Source of the DNA: Malachius bipustulatus
Lineage: Eukaryota > Arthropoda > Insecta > Coleoptera > Melyridae
DNA length: 64,000 bases
NCBI GenBank assembly: GCA_910589415.1
Contig: OU342637.1
Span: 26,759,162-26,823,161 of the forward strand
Direction of reading: 5' to 3'
Shown here: positions 12,413 through 23,400 of the stretch, piece by piece
Layout: every line of letters begins with the position of its first letter
Position numbering within the stretch: the first letter of the stretch is position 1
The notes under the pieces: model-generated
Seen by the model: the letters and a program-made list of their open reading frames with translations, nothing else
Database searches by the model: none
Told to the model about the DNA's origin: nothing
Position numbers and translations under genes: made by a program

Positions 12413-14040
12413 AGCGGTTTAATTTTTCTTTTATACAATTAAAAAGTTGTAGTGAGCTTTGTAAGGTAGGTAGCAGCTAGAACTGATTTAAAATATTCAC
12501 AATTAGGAAAACAAAAAGGAAATTTTATTCATTCCATGCTTGTTCAATAAAACTTGTTTCGATTATAATTGAGCAATTTTCTGTTGAATTTAACCTACTT
12601 TCTATAACTTATAATCTATGATTTCCCGATAAGAATAAACGTAGCTCTCCGCTAAAATAACTCCGAGTTCGCGAGTTTTCTTCTGAACCATTCTATGGGA
12701 ATAATTGAGTAATAGGGACTGGGGTTTCTCCAGTCTTTAGGTCTATTAAAACTACGTTTTAGGGCTATAGTGGAAGTTGAACGGTCTTTCCTAACGCTTG
12801 AGCGAAAAGCGTCATTAGGAAGACTAACTTCAACTTAGTTAAATTTTGTTTATGTTAAATTGGTCTTAACGAGCTAGGAAATAGGGCCTTTTATAGCCGA
12901 TAAACGTCTCTCTAATCTGGCGAAGAATTTACCATAATGTGAACTGATTAAGGGAACTCCTCACGGGGAGAATCTTACGTAAGCTCACAGTAATAATTTT
13001 CCGCTAAAGAATTTTTTTTGTAATCGGTAATCATTTTTATTGAACCAATGAACTCCATCTCGACATTTTATTTGACTTTTCGAAACTTCCGATGCCAGTC
13101 TTCAGAGTAAACCGCATCTACGTAAAACAGTCAATTCAGACATAAACTTAGACAAACATTGCTAGGACGACCCGGAGCAATGTTAAAAGTCGAAGTTTTC
13201 TTTAATTAAAACCCACATTCAAGTTAATAATGTTGTAATGGCAAAAGGAAGATAGCTGCCAGTCTATTTGGATCTCGAGGCTCGGAACGTCCAGGGAACG
13301 AGGTCAAGGAGAAGTTGCCCGCAAGATGTCTGGTCTGATACTAATGTAAGTTTGTTAGGAAACGAAAATTTCATTCTCCTAGGATCGATTAGCTGCACTA
13401 ATATACAGGGTGCTTTGAGAGTTTATTACATCATGCAATAAGTTGGCCAGGAAAAGAAAATAAACTTTTGTAGCTCTTTTTGTCTTCAAATAATTTACTC
13501 ACGGTGAGCTTTTTAATGGGAGATTAAATTTTTTACATTCTTTGTGTACCTGCCAGTTTCAGAATATAAGCTGAGCTTTTATTATTATTCTTCTGCGCGT
13601 AAAAAGTTTACTGTGTCGAAAGCATAAACCTAGGCAACCCACTTCAACTGTTAAAGCACAAAAAATGACAATTACAGAACAACTGCTACCTATAATATAT
13701 ACTTGGGTTACCGGCGTATTATATACCTACGAGTAGGTCCTTTCTGTTTAGTGTGTAATGGAGTTTCTAGTGCACTATGAATAATTGTCTAATTAGCTAG
13801 TTGGAAATAATTTTAATCAAATTAACTAGGTAGAGAGCACCTTGCTGAAGAGGTACTCGTGAACAATGCATTTATTTATTATTGGCTCTCTGTAGCTGGA
13901 TTCGGTAGCTGATGGATGGAAATTTTGCCAACAAGGCGAAACAAGTAACCTCTAGCGAGTATATTACAAATGCTAAACGATAGTCGCAGTGATGGACGAC
14001 GAGAAGGGATATCATGAACGGTACTATTTCCAGAGAGAAT
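12413..14040. other. Non-coding, no gene recognised
   Basis: Unique AT-rich DNA. A lone foldback-like end (atatacagggtgctttgaga) lies at about 13402 with no visible partner. A short CTAACGCTTGAGCGAAAAGCG hairpin-like stretch is near 12791-12811. Confidence 0.4.
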
Positions 14041-14085
14041 GTTGTACAATAAAATACAATACAATACAAATTTCTTTATTCTTGG
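14041..14085 (-). repeat. Probable retroposon 3' tail (minus strand)
   Basis: On the minus strand the sequence reads AATAAAGAAATTTGTATTG followed by further TTGTA repeats, i.e. a polyadenylation signal directly before a short-period tail. This is typical of the 3' end of a LINE or SINE inserted in minus orientation. The body would lie at higher plus coordinates (14086-14560), but the 106-codon minus ORF there was not recognised. Confidence 0.4.
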
Positions 14086-14879
14086 TACTATGAATTACAA
14101 CAGTCATTGCTCAATACAACAACGTTACCATAGAAAGAATATAATAAAGACATTAGCTAACCAAAGAGTTATGGCTCTAATTTTATGAGAAATGATGGAT
14201 CACACCTGAAGGGTCTAAGGTATTTTAATATCAGACTGTAGGTAGTGTTTCCGAAGATACGCCTCTGAGAATCCAACATTTGATTGATGCGTACGTGAAT
14301 GTCTTTTCTGTGGACGAAAGATGGTGTGTAGAAGGTTGAAACAGATTGAACCTGGTACAGTAGTGATGGGTGAATTGGAATGGTATAAGTTTATCCTGAT
14401 TTTTGTCAGTTTGAGAAGAGAGAAGACGCACAAAGCAGGCAAGGTAAAAAGTCCAGCCAAGGATAAGCTGCCAGGATCCTATTCGCTCTCTTTTGAAGAA
14501 GAAAAACCCTTCGGAGAGATCTCTCAGACCCACCCAAAACGGCCAGCCCATAGGACGTGTGGCTGATCAAATTCTCAGATGTTGAAACCCGAACTGCTGG
14601 TTGGACGTGTTTAACAATGGATTTAGGAATGAACCATTTAAATGAACAAGTCCCGAAAGACTAGCTGCTTTAGGTTAATTTGGTGACTGAGGAGATACCT
14701 GATGAGATCCCTACACTGCAAGATCATTTTGTATTTACGGAATCGCGAAAACTCGGTAAGTAATCGAGAGATGAACGTTCCCAGAAACCAGAAACCTACC
14801 ACCTTTATGGGGATAGTTCATGAAGGTGATCGAGTTGATTGGTGCATATCGAACTTGATTGATCCGAACGTTTGAAACG

Positions 14880-15600
14880 AACTATTTAACCCTTAGAGGT
14901 GAAAAATAGTTCGTTTAAAGTGGCGCCCAACGTGGGGCGCCACTTGAAACGAATTATAGACAGATAGACGCGTTGGGCGCTACTTGAAACGAACTATTTA
15001 ACCCTTAGAGGGGAAAAATAGTCGTTGAGAGCATGAGACAGTAAAAGACAACAAGGGTCGTGGGTTGAGTCGCTAGTCTAAGAGGGTCAGCAATAACTAG
15101 CAGGTCAGCAGAACAACAGGTACTCTTTATTAAAATAAATCACAAGTATGAATATTTAGAAAAAAAATCACAGATGTTAATATCACAGACTCTTGAGCAC
15201 GGTTAACAAATATAAGGAACAAGAGCGTGTAGTATATCCGAATGAACTGATCGGTTAAAACTTGGTAGGCAAAGGCACTTAGCTTCGTAGGGTCTCCGGA
15301 GCGAGGGTGGAAGTTTAGCTGGTGGTAAACTTGGTCTCAGGAACAACCAATGTGCTGCCTTCTTGTTCGAAGAGAAACTTGCTTCCAGGAAAACTTGCGT
15401 CCGTACGAAGAGGTAGATTCCGTCAAAGAGTTGATTCCGGGGGAAAAATTGAGTCCGGGAGAAAAAGTTGCCACCCAGGAAAAAGCTGCAATTTCATAGG
15501 TATCAGAGACACTCTTGTATTAATGAACGGTCCGATCGAGTCTGCTTGCCAAGGGTACATAAAATTATGTCCCGTCCTCAAGATAGGTTGAGATCAAAAA
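14880..15600 (-). mobile_element. Rearranged LTR retrotransposon remnant with primer-binding sites
   Basis: The minus strand carries an LTR-like end: AATAAA signal (plus 15126-15131), then about 140 bp later CGTTTCA, an AG spacer and TAGCGCCCAACG, similar to a tRNA primer-binding site. A second primer-binding-site sequence, TGGCGCCCAACGTGGGGC, lies on the plus strand at 14921-14938 and is the same 18-mer as at 52614-52631. The AAACGAACTATTT...AAATAGTTCGTTT hairpin at about 14877-14918 is repeated at 14985-15025. The pieces are duplicated and inverted, so the original layout is lost. The outer end of the LTR was not located. Confidence 0.5.
15376..15490. repeat. Imperfect tandem array, period about 18-20 bp
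   Basis: About six units of the form TTG-x-xTCCGGG-x-GAAAA can be laid end to end: cttgcttccaggaaaa, cttgcgtccgtacgaag, ggtagattccgtcaaag, gttgattccgggggaaaa, attgagtccgggagaaaa, agttgccacccaggaaaa. It lies inside the putative LTR remnant. Confidence 0.5.
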
Positions 15601-15754
15601 ATGTGATTGACAAAATTTTACATGCGAAGCGAAACTCGATCAGATTTAAAAGCTGTAATTAAAAATAGCATATTGTATTAACAAAATATGATCCGTATAA
15701 TTCCAGGACAATTAATAAAATCATTTTACGACACTCACCAAGCCAAAAACGTGA

Positions 15755-15935
15755 GTGATGTTTATAATAATTTACGTGAAAGTTCACGACGCCATTTCGC
15801 CAAACATTCCAGGTGTTTGCGGAAACGATCTTCCTCTAGCGAATTCCAGGAGAGAAAAGAAAGGTGAAATCGCAGGTATCTGCGTACCGGGTTGGAACTC
15901 GACAGTCGATGTCGACCACGGTGTAAGATATATAG
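15755..15935 (+). other. Speculative upstream exon (phase-compatible with ALP exon A)
   Basis: An ORF starting ATGATGTTTATAATAATT (MMFIIIYVKVHDAIS...) ends at a strong donor g|gtgagtga in phase 1. Joining to exon A would give Asp from g+at, then SEYWYEQ. The phase match has one-in-three odds by chance, the N-terminus is only weakly signal-peptide-like, and the segment adjoins an LTR remnant. Listed because the true 5' exon is missing; not a firm call. Confidence 0.12.
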
Positions 15936-15987
15936 GTGAGTGAACGAAGCACGTATTTCAACAGTAAAGCGCGCGACGAAAACCTGA

Positions 15988-16057
15988 ACCTCAGTGTATG
16001 AGAGAGTCTTGCCAGCTGGGCTCTGACCTCTTGCTCTTACACATGCAAATTGCCATT
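15988..16057 (-). repeat. Short dispersed repeat (partner 11474-11540)
   Basis: Inverted copy of the 11474 repeat: TCAGTGTATGAGAGAGTC, spacer, CTGACCTCTTGCTCTTACAC. Flanked by CpG-rich sequence (15970-15980 and 16500-16555). Confidence 0.6.
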
Positions 16058-16554
16058 ATCAGGGTGTCATGCTACTCAATTTTATTTTTTTCTGAAGAAG
16101 CGATAAGCAAAAATGGGTAGAAACTGTGATTTGCCTAATTGTAGAAGTTGATGCGATGAAACTATAACGGGTATTTCATCGAGTGACATTTTAACATTTA
16201 AATATTAATAAAATTAGAACATAAGAGCACGCGTTTATCAGCGAATATGCGTGAATCATTTATGCTGGCGCTTGTGCGCTTGTCCGAGAGAAGAGTACGG
16301 CAGAACTAACCATTGCGAGCGAGAGCAACAAAACAAATGGGTAAAACAGATGTAACGTGACGAGTGGTGACGATATCGGGTCGCACTGGGGAGTCTTGTT
16401 CCAACACCTTAGTTATCTTACACCGTGATGTCGACGAAATTCGAGGCCGCCAGCCGGGCATGTTTGCGTCGCACTAAAAAGTAAAAACCACCATCACTCA
16501 CTTATTGCGCGCGCACCGCAGTTGTCTCCGTGTCGCTGGCATTTAGCCGGTACG

Positions 16555-16740
16555 TATAGGGTGATTCATTATAATGTCTCCCCCCTTTAACTTTGTTATT
16601 TCATGTGTCCCAAAGAAATTAAAAGTGGGGCTATGTAGGTGCTAAAAAATACTTTTTTATACGTGTAACAAAAATTTGAAAGTAGATCAGTATACAGGGA
16701 AAACCAAAAATTTAATTTTTTTTTCAATGGATCACCCTAT
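16555..16740 (+). mobile_element. Foldback A, left arm (MITE-like unit)
   Basis: Begins atagggtgattcattataat and ends ttcaatggatcaccctat, so the unit itself has short inverted ends (ATAGGGTGAT-CATT). It pairs with 18039-18222, which carries the same sequence inverted. Shared segments include CTTTAACTTTGTTATTTCAT, TAGCACCTACATA and GGTTTTCCCTGTATACTGAT (reading the inverted copy). Confidence 0.85.
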
Positions 16741-17589
16741 CAGGGTAAGTCATTGATATGGTAAAGCTCGATTGCACCTACACCATTAAAGATATCGAAA
16801 TGAACCAAAAAGTGCTGTAAATGGGAGGGTAAAGTGCAGTTTGTAAAATTATTTTCAGATACACAGGATGGCCCAATATCGCTGTACGCCATACAACTTT
16901 GTTATTTTAAATAGGACACCCTCTATATTATTACATCTTCAGATTATTTCAGAAAAGTAAAAAAGAATGGTTTGTAAAGTTGAAGTTTGTAATGAGCGAT
17001 TTATGAGTTATAAACAAATGAAAATCGCGATTTTCCATTTTCAAAGCAGCTTATATTGAAAACGGCTCGATATATGGAAAAACGGTTTACATGTCCCTAT
17101 CTTAACTTTTCAAGCGGTATCCTATTGGATGGATGAAATTTTTATACAGAGTGGTAAAAAATTTGATTATTTTCATCACCCGGTATAAAAATTTCAGCTA
17201 CATGATAGGATACCAAATTAAAAATTAAGATAGGGACATGTAAACCGTTTTTCCATATCTCGAGCCGTTTTCAATATAAGCTGCTTTGAAAATGAAAAAT
17301 CGCGATTTTCATTTGCTTATAACTCATAAATCGCTCATTACAAACTTCAACTTTACAAACCATTCTTTTTGACTTTTATCAAACAATATGAAAATGTAAT
17401 AATATAGAGGGTGTCCTATTTAAAATAACAAAGTTGTATGGCGTACAGCGATATTGGGCCATCCTGTGTATCTGAAAATAATTTTACAAACTGCACTTTA
17501 CCCTCCCATTTACAGCACTTTTTGGTTCATTTCGATATCTTTAATGGTGTAGGTGCAATCGAGCTTTACCATATCAATGACTTACCCTG
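16741..17589. mobile_element. Foldback B, about 850 bp, arms about 405 bp
   Basis: Left arm 16741-17145 starts cagggtaagtcattgatatg; right arm 17184-17589 ends with its reverse complement. The spacer is only about 38 bp. The arms are highly similar with a few substitutions, so the element is relatively young. The core (GAAAACGG, then AAAAACGGTTTACATGTCCC and TATCCTAT) recurs in the foldback at 42805-44290. It is flanked by TAT on both sides, a possible target duplication. No coding capacity. Confidence 0.9.
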
Positions 17590-18040
17590 TATATGAATTT
17601 ATTTTTCGATTCCTCGTAAAATTCTAAGCATAATTTATATGACATACCGTATACCTAAATTCAAAGGCTTCCGAAATATTCGCATTTGAAACATCATCAA
17701 ATATTTTATAAAGCACCTGTTGCAAATCAAGAAATCTAACAATAAAATGCTCTACTGGGCCTCCATTTTTTTCAACACATTTTATAAGGGTTTATAAGGG
17801 TTGTTCGCATTTTCTCCAATGAATCTGTTATGAATTCTGGGTTATTTTAATTTAAATTATTAATTTTAATCCGTATCAAATCTTTTAGATGATCGAGGTT
17901 TTCAATTTGGTAGTTAATACACACGGTTTTTTAAATAGTTTCAAATGCGAATATTTCAGAAACTATTGAATTTAGGTATACGGTATGTTATATAAATTAT
18001 GCTTAGAATTTTACGAGGAATCGAAAAATAAATTCATATA
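17590..18040. mobile_element. Foldback C, about 450 bp, arms about 103 bp
   Basis: Left arm 17590-17692 (tatatgaatttatttttcga...) pairs with 17938-18040 (...tcgaaaaataaattcatata). The loop of about 245 bp has a TTTATAAGGG direct duplication at about 17784-17803. The element abuts foldback B and the right arm of A, so B and C together separate the two arms of A. Confidence 0.88.
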
Positions 18041-18222
18041 TAGGGTGTTCCATTGAAAAAAAAAAAAATTTTTGGTTTTCCCTGTATACTGATCTATTTT
18101 CAAATTTTTGTTATACGTATAAAAAAGTCTTTTTTAGCACCTACATAACCCTACTTTTAATTTTTTTGAGACACATGAAATAACAAAGTTAAAGGGGGGC
18201 GACATTATAATGAATCACCCTG
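18039..18222 (-). mobile_element. Foldback A, right arm (inverted copy of 16555-16740)
   Basis: Reads tagggtgttccattgaaaaa through to cgacattataatgaatcacc, the inverse of the left arm with a longer oligo(A) tract. Same family as the left arm. Confidence 0.85.
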
Positions 18223-19292
18223 TACAAAATGCACGTTACACGTTAATCGGCGTGCAAAAAGAAGTAAAAATTTTTTTGCTCGCTTTCGCGGCTATTACAG
18301 GCGTCTGTTAACGGTATGTTGAACCACCGACCGTTACAGACTTACTTTAGAGTAAGATTGGTCGTGGATTTCATTTCTAAAATTGCAGAGCGGAGCTAAA
18401 GTGAGATTGTAGCCATATAGTGCAAAATGAGGTCAGAATATCCCGATCCAGTTCTCTAGAGAGTTCTTATACTTGGACAAGCACAAAGGAATGTGCATAA
18501 GCTTACAGTTTTATTACCTGGACATGTAAAAAATAGAATGGCCGACGAAGGCTCTCGTATCGGTGTCACTGAAACCAAAGTTAATTGACAAGAATAATAT
18601 AAAAGAAAACTTTTGGGAAAATAACTTTACATTCCACGACAATTAGATATTTAAGAGCATAAGAGTTTTTCTGATAATCATATGTAAGAGTAAGAAGCTG
18701 ATCTATTTATTGAGTATGATAGCTTCCTTTTAGAAAAGACTTAGATGTAAGGAATCTCTAATAATAGTAAGTGTAGAAAAATCGATATATCCTCCATTGT
18801 ATATAAATAAATTTGTAGATTTTGTTGGTCCTCGTGGCAGATGTTAGAATTGCACTCAATGCGTGAGGATAAGAGGATTGAACCGGCAATATCGTGGAAT
18901 AAGAGGAATAAAATCTTTGTTTATGACGGGGATTTACATTAAATCCGGTATAATTTTGCTGGAGAATATCCACGATATAAATTGAACTTTCCTTCGTTCA
19001 CAGCCGATCTCCCAGCAGTTTCTGCCACGTTGTGTTGACTAACAGTGACATTTTCCACGAGACGAATTCTCTTTTTTGGGGATTATTCGGCTAAAGAGAT
19101 ATTCTCTTATATATTTCCGGTCAAATTTTTTGCGATTTTACAGGATTAAAGTGTTATATATGACGTAGAATATTAAGGGAGGGTTTTTGCTGTGATATTC
19201 TGTTAAATCTGGATTGCTATGTATGTGAGAGCTGCTTTCATCTGTTTACTTTGTAATTTTTACAGTTGAAGAAATTAATCATTTTAAGCATA
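18223..19292. other. Non-coding, no gene recognised
   Basis: Short ORFs only. A CTCTTTTTTGGGGATTATTC region near 19068 and a TATGTAAGAGTAAGAAGCTGA stretch near 18682 (weakly like the 11474 repeat) are the only details noted. Confidence 0.4.
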
Positions 19293-19748
19293 CAGTCAAA
19301 GCTCGATAATACGGCTCTGCGGCAGTCCGGCACTGCCAGTAATCCGGCGTTTTTTCCCTTCATCATAAAAATACTAGCTACTCTATAATCCGGCAGGAGC
19401 GGTGCGCGACTATGCTATAATCCGGCATACACGGCTTCTTCAGCATTTCATCAGTTTTCTCTGCTAGATAAATACGCATTTTAGCACAAGTCACTTAGGT
19501 GTGTAGGTGTGTGCGTTGTATAAATAAAATAGCCAACAATGTCGGCAAATAATAAACGAAAACACAAAACATTAACCTTAGCTGCAAAAGTCGAGATCCT
19601 CAAACGAGTATTTAATCCTCAAATATAAGTATTTATTTACATACATTCGAATTTGGTTCTTTTTCATTAGACGTTCCAGTAGACCGGCGTTTCCAGTAAT
19701 CCGGCAGTTAGCTACAAAGGTAACCGCCGGATTATCGAAAGTCTACTG
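19293..19748 (+). mobile_element. Deleted pogo/Tigger-type element (non-autonomous)
   Basis: Terminal inverted repeats: left cagtcaaagctcgataat-acggc, right gccggattatcgaaagtctactg; the CAGT-A-x-x-CTCGATAATCCGGC type of end is characteristic of the pogo branch of Tc1/mariner. A TA dinucleotide flanks both ends (19291-19292, 19749-19750), the expected target duplication. Several internal TAATCCGGC copies (about 19340, 19387, 19412, 19698) resemble subterminal transposase-binding sites. The element is 456 bp and keeps only the first codons of the transposase (next entry), so it is an internal-deletion derivative. Confidence 0.9.
19539..19628 (+). pseudogene. Truncated N-terminus of pogo/CENP-B-like transposase
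   Basis: ATG opens a 29-codon ORF with NNKRKHKTLTLAAKVEILKR, matching the start of the CENP-B type helix-turn-helix domain of pogo/Tigger/jerky transposases (KRK...LTLxxKxEILKR). It ends at TAA after NPQI, where the rest of the transposase (several hundred residues) is deleted. It sits inside the element with pogo-type ends, in the plus orientation. Not functional as a transposase. Confidence 0.8.
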
Positions 19749-19988
19749 TATTTCGTAATTAGTCTTAAAAAACAAGAACGATGTAAATTGAGTATAATTA
19801 TTAACCTGTCAGCTGCCTAAAAGATTAATCGACAAAGGACATGCCGCGTTCAACAGTTCAGCAAGGAATATTTTTTTAACAATCGTTTAATGAAAATGGG
19901 CGATTATTTACTGTTGCATCAAGAAAAATTAGGAAACGCTACCCTGAAAAATGAAGCTTTTTTCCACTAAATTTATTGTTGTAATTTG

Positions 19989-20075
19989 AACAACGCGTGG
20001 TTTCAACAGGAAGGTGCACCTCGTCATACAGCACTTGAAACAACAACCTTGTTGCAGCCAAAAATTATCATGTAG
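19989..20075 (+). pseudogene. Mariner-like transposase remnant (DDE catalytic region)
   Basis: Reads NNAWFQQEGAPRHTALETTT then LLQPKIIM and a stop. In mariner/Tc1-like transposases of insects this segment is WFQQDGAPxHTAxxT, whose Asp is the second catalytic acid; here it is Glu. Upstream (about 19860-19988) and downstream (SNENCQ) sequence may be further decayed parts in other frames. No terminal repeats were identified. Old, inactive fragment. Confidence 0.75.
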
Positions 20076-20106
20076 TCTAACGAAAACTGTCAGGTTCTGA
20101 CTAGTG

Positions 20107-20442
20107 GCTGACTAGTCAATAAGGGAAATATGGGACGAAGGTAAAGTGCAGCAACGACTAACAACTACCCGTTTTCAGCACATTGCGCTCAGCTAGACGA
20201 TACTTATTACCTACCTGTCAATGCTCATAAACTTGAAGACCTCAGTAACAACGCGCTCAGCTGCGCTCTAAGGGTGTTAAAGTACTCAACTGGTCAATAA
20301 GGGAATTTTGGGAGTAAGATAAAGTACAGCAATGATTAACTACCCTTTCTTCTCAGCTCGTCAGGATCAGCTAGAGGATATACTCATTACCTATCTGTCA
20401 ACATTCGTGAACTTCAAGACCCCAGAAACAAAGCGCTCAGCT
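20107..20442 (+). repeat. Imperfect tandem duplication, unit about 170 bp
   Basis: Unit 1 (about 20107-20275) and unit 2 (about 20286-20442) share GTCAATAAGGGAA, TAAAGT-x-CAGCAA, ACTACCC, TCAGCTAGA-x-GATA, TTACCTA-x-CTGTCAA, AACTT-x-AAGAC and GCGCTCAGCT in the same order. It follows directly on the mariner remnant. Confidence 0.75.
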
Positions 20443-23400
20443 ACAAATTTTACCTTATATTTTAAAAAATATGAAAAGTTTGTCAATTTTGAGCATTGAT
20501 CGACAATAAAAACCCACGCAGCACCAAGTTTCATAAGAATTGTTTTTCCCTATACCTAAGTCTTTATTATCAATTTGTTTATTTTAATGGAATCGAAAGA
20601 TGTCAATGCTGTTCCAGTTTGCGCTTATTACGAGGCGCTACTATTGAAATGAGTGCTTTCGACGATAATTATCAACTGAAGTAGATTGTTTACCTTTTAT
20701 ACATCAAGAATCTTGCAAGAAAAGGCGAATCCAGTTTTCGATGTGAATTTGTTCCATCAAGCAAACATTGTAGAAAAGCGGCTGTTCTCTTACGCGTTTC
20801 CAAATCAATAATAATATAACGCAGCCAACACGGTTGTTTAGCATATCTTTCCTGCGTCGGCACTCCTCCAAAGGCGGCAGGCTTAGCCCGTACAACAGAA
20901 TACCCTCGGCGCTTGTTAAATCCTATTTAGGATATTATTTTCATGCAAATATCCGGAATTACAATATTGCTGGCTCGGCTCAAATTAAATTTCACACTTG
21001 ATGGTTAGGCTCGCTCTTACCTATCCAATAAGGTCTCAGTCGTCGAACTATCTCCAAGAGATATCCCCATCCGAATTGCTTATTGCGTGGGAGGATTTGA
21101 CGAATGGGACGGCTCTTGGAATTCTAGATGAGAAAGGACGCTGAAAACTTTACCTTTTTCGATATTTACTTTGAGTAAGGGCGAATAATACCGTCGCCTT
21201 TTATTAGGTAGGTACTATCGAGCAAAAGATTCTTATCATCAAAAGATTCCGACGATGACTCTTCCAGATCTGAAAACCAAATAGTTAGTCCTTTCTGTCT
21301 GTGCTGTCAATCAGCTTGCTCAGTCAGGATTGGTTATTTTTTTATCTATCCAGACGCAACGTTGCCAGTCTACTATACCGTCACAGTAAACAGAATCCGT
21401 AATAGTCTCTTTTTTACCATAGATATCTGTTGTAGAGTGCGCTGGAACGGTTCATGCAGAAAGATAAACAATGGTATAGTAGGTGCACAATGGTGCAGAA
21501 AGATACACAATGGTGCAGTAATCACTTATCTCGTATGTATAATCCTAGTTCTTAGTCTTGAGCTGTTTCTGTTTCTGTACTCACGCTATTTGTACAATTT
21601 TGGGGTGCATCTTATAATACGAGAAATTAAACAAAGTAATTTAGCTTAAAGATGATGCAGGTTCGATAAGTACCTATTTTTTTTATAGAAAAAGCTTTGA
21701 GAAATAAAATATAATTTTTTATGCGACCACGATGTATGTACGTCTCCTCTCCTATTCTAATCAATCATCCCGCCTAACGCAATATTGTACTCGAAAGCAA
21801 GTTTGAGTGAATTTGGAATGTCGCGCGAAACATGATATGTAGCCCTTCTAAAATGCCAGAACTGGAGAAAATAAAGGAATAATTTGTGCGCTCGGCCTTA
21901 GATCAGGTGGCCACAAAGACGATATATTGCTACTTAAGAATATAAACGGTTCCCTGCTGGTGTCGTTGGAATTTTTGATATTCTCATAAGTTTACAATTT
22001 AATTCACATGATCCATGTTTTTAGACTTCTCTTCATATTTAAAGACCATTATTTCTCTTCCAGTATATTTCCTGTGATATATTGCGTTCTTTATCTTATA
22101 CACTACTGAATTTTTGTTATTTGTATCTTATTTTTTGCTTACTTACCTACTTGGTAGGCACTTCTTGTTTAGATTGAATAAATTTTTGCAGGTAGGAATG
22201 TTCTTGTCTATTTTTGTCTTTTAATTTTTTGTATTTAGTTGTTTACTATTATATTTTATATGGTTTAGTTCCACTACCGTTTCTATTCCTAATAATTCTA
22301 ATGAAATGAGCGACAACCTTCTTTTTCACCACAGTTTATTCAATTACGCTTCAGTAGCTATTAGTGGCTTTCAGTGTTACAGTTACATAACGGGAATCAA
22401 TTCTTAACCTTTTAATTAACCCTAAAGTAAGATCGCTTATCGCAATTTTAGGAAAAAATAAACGGATTTCGTTGTAATGAAGTAGAAAATCCCATTCCAA
22501 AAGAGGACAGACAGAGGTGTTTTCCTATCTTAGTTACCTTAATAAACTAAGCAGACCTAAATTGATTTCATTTTACGTTCCAATTAACTTTTAGTTGTGA
22601 CATAGTTTGTCCCGGCCTGGGCAGTTTATTGTACAGCTTTTCGGGCTGTGTAATAAAAAAGCAAATCTTTGGTGACTTCTGTACTCTAGCGGTTTATTAC
22701 CGTCAGAGCTTTCAGGGTATTTCAGGGCAGGAATTCAAATAGCTCCCCAATAACTGTTGAGTACATAAACTTTAATGCGAGGTTCACCTCTTCGAGAGTC
22801 CTTCTTTGAATACAAATGTGCGTGAGGCGCCAGTTTTACTTCCTTGCTTTATTTTTGTCTTTTAATAATAGCCCGAAGCATTACGAAGGAAATCCAATTT
22901 AACATTCATGTATACCTTCCTTGTAACTTGTAAGAAAGTTAAACATTTTTGTTCACACCCTTCTACCTATAATACACCTACTAGTATTACTCCGAATGAG
23001 GTAGAAAAATTTGTGCATTATTACTGCAATGCCTCTGATCGATTTAAAATGATCTTGACCTAGTTTCAAAAGCAAGAATCTGTAGATTAGTATTTGAACA
23101 TTTTTGATCTATTTAGACTATTAGGGTTGTAACGAATTTAATCTATTAAAGTACCTTTACAAATATTTGTGTTATTAAAAGGCGAAAAGAGATCATTTTC
23201 ACAAGGTAGAAGTCTCAACGACCTTTTTACTAAAAATAAAGTGTGTAAATTCGCATACCTTTATGTACTCTTAGGGACGATTTTAGAACGCAGGCGACAT
23301 ACCAGCGTGAAGGTCTGGACAAATAGAGTCCAGAGAAGATGACGTAAACCTTTGCGGATTGACTGAAGAGCTATATCATGGAGGCTGGAAAGCGAGAAAC

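Noticed and set aside
14231..14551. 106-codon minus ORF
   Set aside because: No motif recognised. It could belong to the retroposon whose tail lies at 14041-14085, but this cannot be shown.
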